Positions 12,501 through 22,354 of a DNA stretch of 64,000 nt are shown here, one piece after another; position 1 is the first letter of the stretch; each line of letters begins with the position of its first letter. This DNA comes from Desarmillaria ectypa. Taxonomy: Eukaryota; Basidiomycota; Agaricomycetes; Agaricales; Physalacriaceae. The notes under the pieces are model-generated. The model did no database searches, had not been told where the DNA came from, and saw only the letters and a list, made by a program, of their open reading frames with translations. The translations under genes were made by a program, and so were the position numbers. Location: contig JAUDYN010000007.1 in NCBI GenBank assembly GCA_030407005.1, positions 1,736,001-1,800,000 of the forward strand. The letters are read 5' to 3'.

Positions 12501-12510
12501 TTGAGTATGA
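9509..12510 (+). mobile_element. Degraded retroelement sequence, left part of a split plus-strand relative
   Basis: AT-rich, CpG-poor, with no ORF longer than about 130 codons. No protein family is recognisable in 9.5-12.4 kb; a short acidic/Ser-rich stretch (about 10080-10170) and ORF 10772-10984 look gag-like only in composition. The last ~105 bp (12405-12510) clearly match, in opposite orientation, the sequence at about 21230-21340 inside the 12511-22354 element. They continue on the far side of that element at 22355. The block is therefore the left piece of an older related copy into which the younger element inserted. Confidence 0.5.
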
Positions 12511-12934
12511 TGTTAGGTACCAACTTGGGCACGTGACTTGGGGCAGTCAGCTGATCCCTCTGGGCCATTACGCATTCGAACGATTACCCAATTGAGAGAT
12601 GAAAGCTAAGGAGCCTTTGGTCTAATGCAGACAAGAGGTGTATGATGTTTAATTAAAACAAGAGTTAGAGTACAACTGTCTAGTTTACTCTGTTTATATA
12701 GTATTTCTATGGTGTTTATAATTAGATGAAACACTACGGTCCATGTGCTAACGGTGTTGAAGTTGGGCAATCCGGGAGGATCATAGGACTAATAGAAAGT
12801 GTCTGGGGTGACAGACAGTGAGAATGAGGGTAGTAGCCGGTGAATAGCTGGATACAAGTCGGTTTCTGAACTAGATTAGATGGATGAGTCATGGATATGA
12901 CTTGGATAAGATAAGATAAGGAAAAATCGTAACA
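12511..12934 (-). repeat. 3' LTR of the chromovirus
   Basis: 424 bp. Pairs with 21930-22354. On the minus strand it carries the TATA box and the AACTCTTGTTTTA segment (plus 12654-12666) that also occurs in the other LTR. Confidence 0.92.
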
Positions 12935-12955
12935 TTACCCCCTTGTTAAAGCAGT
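12935..12955 (-). other. Polypurine tract of the chromovirus
   Basis: On the minus strand AACAAGGGGGTAA directly precedes the 3' LTR. It is in the right place to prime plus-strand synthesis. Confidence 0.6.
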
Positions 12956-12966
12956 CATCCTGACTG

Positions 12967-15900
12967 CTAAGGTTCTTCCAAAGGGGTGTCGTACTGTGTT
13001 GCGATTTGACTGATCCAGTACTGATCAATCAGGTTTTTCCATATTTCTTTGTCAGGATTGATGATCCATTTGACATATCCATCCTTTCTTTCAGTGAGAT
13101 AGGCTACGTCACCATGGTCCGAGTATTCGTGGTCCAGTATCTTGACCACTATCTTCCTGGTTGTGATTTTTAGAGTGTATATGGCACGGTTTATGCTAGC
13201 CTGATACTCTTGGATCACTTCCATAGCGTTCATCATCTCGTTTTCTCGGACCCATGAATTGTGTTCACGAGTCCATCCCTTCCATTTGACTAGGTAGTCT
13301 GTGACTTCCCTAGATGGTTGTCCTCATTTGGATCATACTTTTCTGGTGCATGAATCCAACACTTCTTCGATTTTGTATTCTTCCTGACCATCAACGAGGT
13401 CTGGGGGGGGAGGCGGCAGTTGTTCTTGGTTTGCGAATGAGAGTGCGACATATGGAGTCAACAGCTTTTCATTAAACCGGGGATGAATCTTCCAATGGGG
13501 TGGTAGCTTCAGCTTGTAGGCTGCCACTCCTGACTTTTCGATGATCTCAAACAGTCCCGTTCGTTTGTCGTCAAGCTTTTTCTTTGGTCGTGGGAGGTGA
13601 AGGTTGGCAGTGTCTAGCCATACCTTGTCTCCGATCTGGTATTCTCTTTGAGTCTGCTTCTTCTTGTCGTATTGTGCCTTCATTTGCGCCACGGCCTTTT
13701 CCAATGCTTCATGGACTTCCTTATGGACCTTGGCCATAGTTTCTGTGAAGTCAATGGCTGCAGGATTTGTGAAGTCAGTTTTCTGTATTGACTCAGGAAT
13801 GAGTTGTGGGTTTCGTCCGTATAGGACCATGAAAGGGCTTTTGCCTGTAGCCGAGTGAATTCAGTTGTTGTGGGCAAATTCCATGAGCGGTAGCCATGCT
13901 ACCCAGTCAGTCTGTCAGTGGTTGACAAAGATATGGAGGTATTTTTCAACCTCCTGGTTGACTCTCTCTATCTGTCCATCTGTCTGTGGGTGATAGGCTG
14001 TAGATGCGTTCTGAGCGATGTTCAACATTTGGTATAGTTCTTTCATGAATGCTGAGACAAATTGGGGTCCTTGGTCTGAGATGACCACTTGCAGCATTCC
14101 ATGCTTCACATATACTTGGTTGCAAAATATTAGCACCCATCCTTCCGCAGATAGTTCTTCATTGCATGGAATCAAGAGGATGTTTTTGGAAAAACGATCT
14201 ACAATCACCAGTAGGGCATCGAATCCATCTGACTCAGGGAGTCCAGTGACCATGTCGACTGAAATATGCGTCCATGGTGTATTGGGGATGGTATTGGGGT
14301 GAAGCGGTGCTGCCTTGGCTTGTGTGTCACTCTTCGTTCTTTGGCAAGTTTCACATCCTTTGATATAGGATTCAACGTCCTTCTTCATCTTCAGCCACCA
14401 GTACTCATGGAGTATGAGTTCTTTGGTTTTGGCTATTCCTGGATATCCTGCGGTGATGTGATCATGGAATTGGGTGATGATCTCACCATGTAACATAGAG
14501 TCATTGGGAACGTAGACTCGTCCGTCGTACCACAGGATTTCATCTTTCTGCATGATTCCTCTTTCGTGATTTAGGGATTTCTTGATTCCCTGATCCCACT
14601 GTTCTCTTTGCTTTGTTGCATCTCTTATACGCGTGATCCTTTCTTCCATGGTTGGTAATACCAATGCCCTGAAGTGTTCTGGGGATAGGACAACAATGTC
14701 TTTGTTGTCTTCTTTTCCCTGATCATGATCGTCTCGTCTGCTGAGAAGATCGGCCTTCTGATTGGCGGTTCCGGCTTTATGTTGGAGAATAAAGTGGTAT
14801 TCTGCTAGTTTGGTGACCCACTGAGCTTGTCGGCGATTCAGTTTCTGGGGTTTCCAGAAGTATTGAAGGTTCTGGTGGTCAGTCCAGATCTTGATGATTT
14901 CTTTGGCACCCATGAGATAATGGCACCACTCTTCTAATGCTAGCATGATTGCTAACAACTCCTTGTTGTAGATTTCATAGTTATGCTCAGTGGTCATGAG
15001 CACTTTCGACATGAAGGTGACTGGTCTCCATTTGCCTTCCTTTTCCTGGCTAAGTACAGCACCAATCGCTCCATCACTGGCATCAGCTTCTACTCGGAAT
15101 TTTCTGTCATCCGAAGGGATCATCAGAACTACGTTGGTTGTCATCAACTTCTTGAGTTGTTTAAATGCTTGTTCTTGTTTGGGTCCCCACTTCCAGTCTA
15201 TCTTTCTGGTTAACTGGGTAAGGGGATGCACTGTCTTGGAGTAGTCCTTGATAAACTTCCGGTAGAAGTTCGTAAATCCTAGGAAGGATTGTAACTCTTT
15301 CTTCTTTGTTGGGGTTGGCCAGTCCACTATTCCCACAATCTTGACTGGGTCCATGCGGATGGCATCTTCACTGATGATAACCCCAAGGTATTCTGTTTTG
15401 AGTACTTCAAACTTGCATTTTTCTGCTTTGAGGAACAGTTTGTTCTCTCTGAGTCATTGGAGTACTTATCATACTATGTTCCGGTGTTCTGACAAAGATT
15501 TCATGAATATGAGTATGTCGTCAAGGTAGATGGTGACTTTTCCTCCAGTGATCAAATCTTTGAATATGTTGTTCATCATCTATTGAAACGTGGCTGGGGA
15601 ATTTGTAAGCCCAAAGAACATTACCGTGGGTTTGAAGAGCCCTCAGTTAGTTCTGAATGTGGCTTTTTCTTCATCCCTGTTTCAAATACGGACATTGTTG
15701 TAGCCCCATCGTACATCTAATTTGGAGAAGTACTTGGCTCCTCGTAGTTTGTCAATTAGTTCCGAAATGAGTGGAAGGGGATAACGATTCTTGATCATCA
15801 TTTCATTCAACTTCCAGTAATCCTGAACTGGTCGTAGGGAGCCATCCTTTTTCTTGATGAAAAAGAAAGGAGAGGTGAAGGGGGATTTCGAGGGATGGAT

Positions 15901-17169
15901 GCATCCTGAGTTTAAGTTCTCATCTAAGAACTTGTCCAATTGTTCCTGCTCATTGCAGTTGAGCAGGTACACTTTGCAATCTAGGGTAGATTTCACGTTG
16001 GGGATTAGCTCGATGGCGTGGTCCCAGGGTCTTCTTTCTGGTAATTCGTCAAAGCTTTCCTTAGAGAATAGATCTCTAAAGCTTTGATACTGAGGAGGCA
16101 TGAGCTCCTCAAATGTCTGCTTCGGTTTTTCTGCGTTAGCAGCAGCAGCTAACTCATTTGCATGGTGGACAGCACAAAGGATGATTTCTTCTTGCATGTT
16201 GACTGCAAGAATACTTTCTCCTTCTTCTAGCTCTTCATCCCATCGGTCTTCCTCATCTGCATCGGGTAAAGTGAAGTGGTTTTGGATGCAATGACATTGT
16301 CCGAATGTCACGGTTCCTGCTTTCCAGTTGACAAAAGGGTTATGGCATTTAAGCCAATTGTGACCTAAGTATACGGTCTTGGAACTGAGGTCTGTGACTG
16401 CAAGGTTGATGTGCTTGCTATGTCCTCCAATTGTCATCCGGAGTTCTACAAACTCGGTGACATCCCCTGCCTTATTGCATGTTCCATCGGCATTATAGAC
16501 TGGTATAGGGGTTGCGGCCTTCCTAGTGTCCAACTGGTGTTGCTGGACGTAAGTTCGATTGATAGAACTGCCCATGCAGCCACTATCCAACAATGCTTTT
16601 GTTGTCAATATCTTTTTCCCAGTGCATGGGGAAAGTTGGATGTTTACTAAGAAGTCCCGTCCGGAGCTCTTGGTACCTCGAATGTAACGAATGGGTTTGT
16701 GTAATTCATAGAGCCATTCTCGGGTCATGCTCTCTCCTGTCTGTAAGCTTGAAATAAGCTTGTCATTGATTTCTCCAAGTCGTTTGGGGTGTACCCAAAT
16801 GGAGAGAATCGCCTTGGCGTTTGCCAAATTCTTGGAGTCGCGTACAGCATGCATTGTCCAGTCAATTCCAAATGGTTTGAGCCATTGGAATTCGTCCTGC
16901 TTCCCCATGCGTTTGGAAGCATCTGATACCCCCTTGTTAGGATGGGTGTCGGGGTCGATGCTTCCCCTTGCATTCAGAAGGTCGGTGGTTTGTTTTTCCA
17001 GTGTTCTGGTTATCGGGGTACTGGCTTTGGATTGGCTGACTTGCCACATCCTAAAAGCCATGTCGTCTTCTTCATTGGGAATTTCCACAATGGTAGTTCT
17101 GCTGAAATGCCCCCTTTTTACCGCCTGGGCGCTAGCAGGATCCTGTTCCTTTTCTTCGGCCGGCACCAC
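12967..17169 (-). pseudogene. pol: Chromovirus pol: protease, RT, RNase H, integrase, chromodomain
   Basis: Long ORFs at 15682-17169, 13915-15354, 13333-13830 and 12967-13236 form one polyprotein broken by stops. Protease: ALLDSGCMGSSI, with DSG codons at 16579-16587. RT: SPFFFIKKKDGSLRP, FSKLDVRWGYNN and the catalytic YLDDILIF (15514-15528). RNase H: FRVEADASDGAIGAVLSQE and NKELLAIMLALEEW. Integrase: zinc region with GCETCQRTK, core DMVTGLPESDGFDALLV, VISDQGPQFVS and STAYHPQTDGQIERVNQE. Chromodomain: EEYKIEEVLDS, YLVKWKGWTREHNSW and ENEMMNAMEVIQEY (about 13190-13400), followed by an unusual ~70-residue tail. Chromodomains of this clade direct integration to modified chromatin. Stops such as those after NVRI, FRTN and NHH fit single CGA-to-TGA changes. 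Inactive as it stands. Confidence 0.9.
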
Positions 17170-17783
17170 TCACGACAGAGTTTGAAGTTCCTTGGTCATT
17201 GACTCCCAGCTAGTGCCTAAGGTGACCTTCGCACGGTTGTTGACCCTTTGACTTGCTGGCCTGGTTTGGTACTCAGCGTCATCACGTTTTCCACTCCCCA
17301 GACTGGTTTGTCCGGGTCGATCCTGGCCTTGGTTAGAGGCACTGTCCTGGTCCTCCGCCAACCCTGGTGGAACTGGTGAGCTTGCCCCACCACTCAAGGC
17401 GGGTACTGGGATGGTTGGACTTCTGGGAGTCCTGGAGGAGTCCCGCCTACTGGTCCCTGCTCATCGCTGTGTGCTCAGCGGCATATCCGGTGAGCACTGC
17501 TCTTTGGACTTTGTTGCGGCGCCAACCCCACTTGGCAAGTCCTGCTCCAGTTCATCGGAGGTTCAGGATTTTTCACTACAGATATTTGTGTCAGCTTCTT
17601 CGAGAAGGATGACGTACCTGTTTGTTTTTGATGATTCTTTCTTGATCTTTGGCTTTGGTGGGATCATAGATATATTCATATTTGTATATATTTTTCTATT
17701 TTCATAATAGTCAGTCCAATCCGTGGAAACCGAGGACACACCTTGAGTCTTGGGCATGCAAGGGGAATCGAACCCTTGATGCC

Positions 17784-20010
17784 CTACTCTTTTATCTCCT
17801 CGATCTTGGAGGTGTTTGGCACCACTGCATCAGTGGGCCCCACATATCTGATGACGTTCTTCTCTTTTCTTGTAGGGCAATCTCTGCTCAGGTGACCCTT
17901 TTGGTCACACCTGAAACAGCGTCCCTCAGTCTTTTGCCAGTTTACATCCATGGGCTTTCCTGCCCCCCCGTACATTGTCCACTTACCTGTTCCAGCATCC
18001 CGACTGGTTCCTCCACTCCCAGCACTCAGCTTTGAGGTCAAGGAACTTGTCGCCCCAGCGGTGTTTTTACCGCTGGGTTGCTGTTGCTGGGGACACGGGC
18101 CCTGCTTCTGGCCGTCCTGAGGCGTACTCGTGGTCTGGTCAAAGACCCATTTCCACTGACGCTCTTCATACATCCTAAGGATACACTCCTTCCATTCCGG
18201 GTATGAGCATGGAATGCTCACACCCATATTTGATATGAAGGTGGTGTATGAGCTAGGCACTCCTAGTCACACTGCCTTCACCATTGCGCCACGTTCAGCC
18301 TCATCGGTCCTTCATCCTGCTAACTTTGCTGCTTCTTCTTCTAGCTTCTGGAAGTAATGGGAGGCAGGCTGTGCTCCCATGTGCAAGTCGAACATGTGCT
18401 TTTCATGGATTTCCTCGATCACAGGATCTCAGAATTGTTGTGTGACTAGGTTGACGAAATCGGCCCAGTTGGGGTATCAGAAGTGGGCAGCGGTGCCATC
18501 AAAGGCATCACCTACCCAGTATTCAGGTCTCTTGTAGACCCACCAGTCTTTGGTGGCACCCTCGAAGTGGGATGTCGCAAATAGTATCAGGTGCAATGGC
18601 ACCTGGAAATAGTGTCTGAATACTTCGAAATAGGTGATGCAATTGCCTATGAAGCATTCAATATCATCATGGTCCCCCTTGAATGGAGCAGGGACCTTGA
18701 CGAGAGTCGGCTTGATGCCCAGATAGGGGGCATCAGCAGTGGCATTCCTGACCGGGTTCAGGATTGGATCAGGAGGTCCCTGACCAGGGGGTGGTCTTGG
18801 GATCGAAAATCGATCCGGCCTGTACCCCAGATAGCCTCTTGGCAGCCCCGGTGGTCTTCCCCTCTCTGGCTCCTTCTCGCGCTCTTAGGCTCAAAGGTAG
18901 TCTGCCAGTGCCTTATGGGCAGCATCCTCCTTGTCAAGCTCGTCGCACATCTCCGCTATGCACCACTCTTTCTCCTGTAACTCGGTCCACATCTGCTGCC
19001 AAGTTTCTTCTGCTGTGGCAGGGGTTCTTGACACTCCTGTGGTGGCGTTTCCTGCAGGGGCTCCTTCTGCTTCCATTTCTTCCCCCGCCCCTGCAAAGAG
19101 AAGACTGCCACCTTGATAGGGGTGGTATCCTTGGTGATGCGCCCTGTGATGTGGGGGCGAGTCAGGAAGTGGTTGTGGACTTACGACCGGAGTGTCCAGT
19201 GGGTAATCCGGATTTGTTTTGTATTGGGGATGGTGATATTCCATCCCACCGTAGTAACCTGTATCGTAGGTAAATGTATTGTATTGGGGTTCTTGCCCCC
19301 ACTCATTCCTCTCATGCCACCTTCAACCTCCAGAGGTGTTGGAGGGTCCTGTCCAACTCTCGTTGCTCCTGTGGGGTTCTGGGTAGTAACCCTGGAAAAC
19401 GATCCCCTGCAGAGGGGTGGAAAATTGACCGGTTGCAGTTGGCATGAATCCGGTGGTTGATGATGTTAGCCCTGGCATTGCTAGGGCCTTCCAAGAGTAC
19501 TTGGATGGGGTCATCTCTGTTGAGGGCAAGCCACTCATCCATCTCGACCCTGGGTTCATCCCAGAGGTTGCGGGCTTTGACATCTCTTTGTCGAATTTCC
19601 CATGCTGTGGTCTGATATGGACCGAATAGTCTCTGATCAACTTCGGAGAGTTCTGGCCAGATGTAATCAGGCCCGTCTGGGTTGAAGGGGTCATTGGGGG
19701 CACGGGGAGCAGCCGGGACCAGGGCGTTGTCTCCGACAATGTTGTCATCAGACTTGTCGTCAGAGATTTCGATGACGGGGAGGGAAGAGAGGGAGAATTC
19801 TTCTCCCTTGTCTGGCCACTGATCACGGCCCCAGGGGCTGTATGGGTGGTTTCGATCCATGCCGGGATCGTCGGGGTGTCGGGGTCTGGAGTACTCGGAC
19901 CCGCTACTGTTGCTGCTGTTGGGCGATGGAGAGTTAGACCTTTGCTGGGACATGCAAAGGGTGGGGGTTCTTGGACGAGGGGGGGGACCGGTGATATGCT
20001 GTCTACGCAT
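17784..20010 (-). pseudogene. gag: Chromovirus gag with CCHC zinc knuckle
   Basis: Three consecutive blocks: 19312-20010 (starts MRRQHITGPPPRPRT, Ser/Pro-rich), 18891-19244 (Pro/His-rich then a coiled stretch with TAEETWQQMWTELQEKEW), and a C-terminal block to 17784. The latter has PNWADFVNLVTQQF, a nucleocapsid-like region and the zinc knuckle CFRCDQKGHLSRDC at about 17876-17922. Frame changes and TGA stops separate the blocks. The gag start and the knuckle region both have degraded counterparts on the plus strand at about 23556 and 23819. Gag would form the particle shell and the knuckle would bind the element RNA. 17170-17780 between gag and protease is Pro/Ser-rich linker with no recognised domain. 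Confidence 0.8.
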
Positions 20011-20029
20011 TCACACCTAGATTTTGCGA

Positions 20030-21300
20030 TTTTGTAACAATACTATTGCACATCTATCCTATACTAGTGATACATAGAGGACTATAGCTGAGGCTTCGAG
20101 CTGATAGTTAAAAGCAGTAAGCAACTGGTAGAGCCAGGACTTAGATGCAACACCATTAGTGGGTTAAATCTACCAGCCGTCCAGACTAGTAACTCGAATG
20201 CTAGCAGGACTAAGTGAAATACAGCCACTAGCAAATGAAGGATGCTACTAGCAGACCAAAATCAGGAGCAGAGTACACAGATCTCGTGAAGTTCTGTCAC
20301 TAGAAAACCAGACTGGGTATAAATGCCTAAGTCAGGATAACTAGTCACATGGCAATCTTGAAACAGGACTTAGAAATAAATTAGGAATGGATTAACCTTG
20401 AGCCCAGATCCGACTATTTTGATATAGATCTCTTATGATCGATGCTAGTGGAGCCAGACTGCACCCTTGATCATGATCGGATAGCTGTTACAGGCACCAA
20501 TATCCGGATATCCATATAACCACATTACTAGGGCCTGTAGTTGTGCCAAGGGTGCGGAAAGACCAACTGTGGAGTCTCTAGACCGAATATTTGAAAAGAA
20601 AACAGACTAGACCGACTATTGTGTGATTATTCACCATTATTTGTGACTAGCCAAGAAATCCTTACCAATATACCCTATACCCAGATGATATTTATAGTTT
20701 TGCCTCAGTAGTATATAAGTAGTGGGATGGGCACTCGTGCAAAGCAGGCAAGCCATCCCCGCAGTTGAGCCCTCACTGGTAGTAACTGGTGTCCCCAATT
20801 AAAGGCTTTTGTGCTTAACCTCGATGAAGTGATTAATAGTCGCTAAGTCACCCATAGAATTGCATTGAATTGAAGTCCATTAGAGTCACTGTTGTGTCCT
20901 GCAAAGGTCCGGAGTGTTTTGAAGTTAGTTCAAGCAAAGTTCTCGGAGTTATAGTTTATTCTTAGGCCAAGAGTGCCACTAGTCAGCCAAGAGTGCGACT
21001 GGTCAAGTGTTTATCACTTGTAGGAAGCAGTATAGGGCCAAGAGCGCCACCAGCCTGAAGCCGTTTCAGTCAGAACGAGCGCAGTAGCTCAAACCAAGTC
21101 ACTCTTATCTAATTGTGTCTTACCCACCCCACTAGTACAAGTAGTACTTTGTATAAACTCACTAGTAACGAATAAAACGTCTTAAAGACAATTGTACTTG
21201 ATTATTGAAGTCTGCAGAGTGCTTCCATCATACTCGAAACCACCCGAATTCAATATTGGTGATTAAGTGTAGAGTAGTAAGAGGTTTAGTGTGATTGGTG
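20030..21300. repeat. Spacer of the chromovirus, arm A of a large inverted repeat
   Basis: About 1.27 kb without coding potential on the element strand. On the plus strand it looks like an LTR: it runs from TGTAACAATAC (about 20034) to ...CTTCCATCA (about 21232) and contains a TATA-like TATATAAG near 20712. The same sequence in opposite orientation lies at 22355-23550 (arm B) plus 12405-12510. Arm B has lost CpGs relative to arm A. The homology runs on both sides into the end of the 5' ORF and into the gag start, so the stretch belongs to this element family and is not a fresh insertion. Confidence 0.7.
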
Positions 21301-21301
21301 T

Positions 21302-21679
21302 TCATTGCCATTCCCTAATTCTTTTGTCACTCGCCATTACCAAGCACATCACCAGGGTATGGGGGCGGGGGTTCATCCACCTCAGCCCGTACGTTCCTCT
21401 CATATTCTTCAGTCTCCTCGAGACTGACTGTTGGTCGCTCCAGTGCGACGGTGGGTCATTCCATCTGGTACCGGAGGAGGACAGCTCTCGTGTTGTAAGC
21501 ACGAGCAGATTGGGCAATCTGGGCCCGAAGTTCTGTGATCCCCAGAGACAGGGGTCGCGAATTATTGCTCTCCTTGGAGGAGGAGGAAGGCCTGATGATG
21601 AATCGGGCCCTGGGGCGAACGAGTGGTAGTTCCTCTCGTTCTCCCAGTCTTGTGGGGGATATCCCCCTGGGAAGGTCAT
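21302..21679 (-). CDS. Second 5' ORF of the chromovirus (Pro-rich)
   Basis: 125 codons starting MTFPGGYPPQDWENER and rich in Pro, Ser and Arg; no known domain. Its ATG overlaps the stop of the upstream ORF (ATGA arrangement at 21676-21679), which could allow reinitiation, or the two could be one ORF joined by a single-base shift. It ends ...MASDKRIREWQ just before the 1.3-kb spacer. A degraded copy of this end is seen on the plus strand at about 12405. Function unknown. Confidence 0.45.
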   Translation of the reverse strand: MTFPGGYPPQDWENERNYHSFAPGPDSSSGLPPPPRRAIIRDPCLWGSQNFGPRLPNLLVLTTRELSSSGTRWNDPPSHWSDQQSVSRRLKNMRGTYGLRWMNPRPHTLVMCLVMASDKRIREWQ

Positions 21680-21870
21680 GGGTGATGGGTGGGATGGGGC
21701 GAGGTTCTGGTTCCAGTCATCAGGGTTGCCTTCTCAGCAAAGCCCTGGATTTCTTCCTTGTAGATTAGTACGGCGAGGACTGTAAAGAAGGATAATAGTA
21801 TAGCGCCACCGATGGCAATGCCGAGAGAAATGGTTCGAGGTTCTTGGGAGTTTCTGTCTTCTCTAGACAT
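21676..21870 (-). CDS. First 5' ORF of the chromovirus with a transmembrane segment
   Basis: 64 codons beginning MSREDRNSQEPRT, about 60 bp inside the 5' LTR/primer-binding site. Residues 13-37 form a strong hydrophobic helix (ISLGIAIGGAILLSFFTVLA) followed by LIYKEE, so a single-pass membrane protein with a short N-terminus is predicted. This is not a usual Gag start. It may be a separate small product or a membrane anchor for the following ORF. Family not recognised. Confidence 0.5.
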   Translation of the reverse strand: MSREDRNSQEPRTISLGIAIGGAILLSFFTVLAVLIYKEEIQGFAEKATLMTGTRTSPHPTHHP

Positions 21871-21910
21871 GAGGAGTTTCTTCTATATGGCTAGCATAAT
21901 AGAAGAGAAG

Positions 21911-21929
21911 GGGATAAACTCTTGTTTTA
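21911..21929 (-). other. Primer-binding site, self-complementary to the element's own RNA
   Basis: On the minus strand TAAAACAAGAGTTTATCCC directly follows the 5' LTR. Its first 13 bases are the exact reverse complement of AACTCTTGTTTTA inside both LTRs (plus 22073-22085 and 12654-12666). That LTR segment lies about 34 nt downstream of TATATAAA (plus 22112-22119), i.e. at the expected RNA 5' end. I see no good match to the initiator-tRNA 3' end used by most chromoviruses. Confidence 0.7.
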
Positions 21930-22354
21930 TGTTAGGTACCGACTTGGGCATGTGACTTGGGGCAGTCAGCTGATCCCTCTGGGCCATTATGCATTCAAAC
22001 GATTACCCAATTGAGAGATGAAAGCTAAGGAGCCTTTGGTCTAATGCAGACAAGAGGTGTATGATGTTTAATTAAAACAAGAGTTAGAGTACAACTGTCT
22101 AGTTTACTCTGTTTATATAGTATTTCTATAGTGTTTATAATTAGATGAAACACTATGGTCCATGCACTAATGGTGTTGAAGTTGGGTGATCCGGGAGGAT
22201 CATAGGACTAATAGAAAGTGTCTGGAGTGACAGACAGTGAGAACTGAGGGTAGTAGCCAGCGAATAGCTGGATACGAGTTGGTTTCTGAACTAGATTAGA
22301 TGGATGAGTCATGGATATGACTCAGATAAGATAAGATAAGGAAAAATCATAACA
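21930..22354 (-). repeat. 5' LTR of the chromovirus
   Basis: 425 bp, pairs with 12511-12934. Promoter on the minus strand: TATATAAA at 22112-22119. Flanked by TATGA at 22355-22359. Confidence 0.92.

Larger units (their letters stand above)
12511..22354 (-). mobile_element. Full-length Ty3/Gypsy chromovirus with two LTRs and TSD
   Basis: 9,844 bp element on the minus strand. LTRs at 12511-12934 and 21930-22354 begin TGTTA and end TAACA in both directions and differ at scattered sites, mostly C/T or G/A. The flanking 5-bp duplication TATGA is at 12506-12510 and 22355-22359. Order in element orientation: 5' LTR, self-complementary primer-binding site, two short 5' ORFs, a 1.3-kb spacer, gag with zinc knuckle, protease, RT, RNase H, integrase, chromodomain, purine tract, 3' LTR. 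Nearly every in-frame stop is TGA or TAA/TAG explained by one C-to-T change on the coding strand. It is therefore a fairly young copy silenced by C:G to T:A mutation. Confidence 0.93.
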
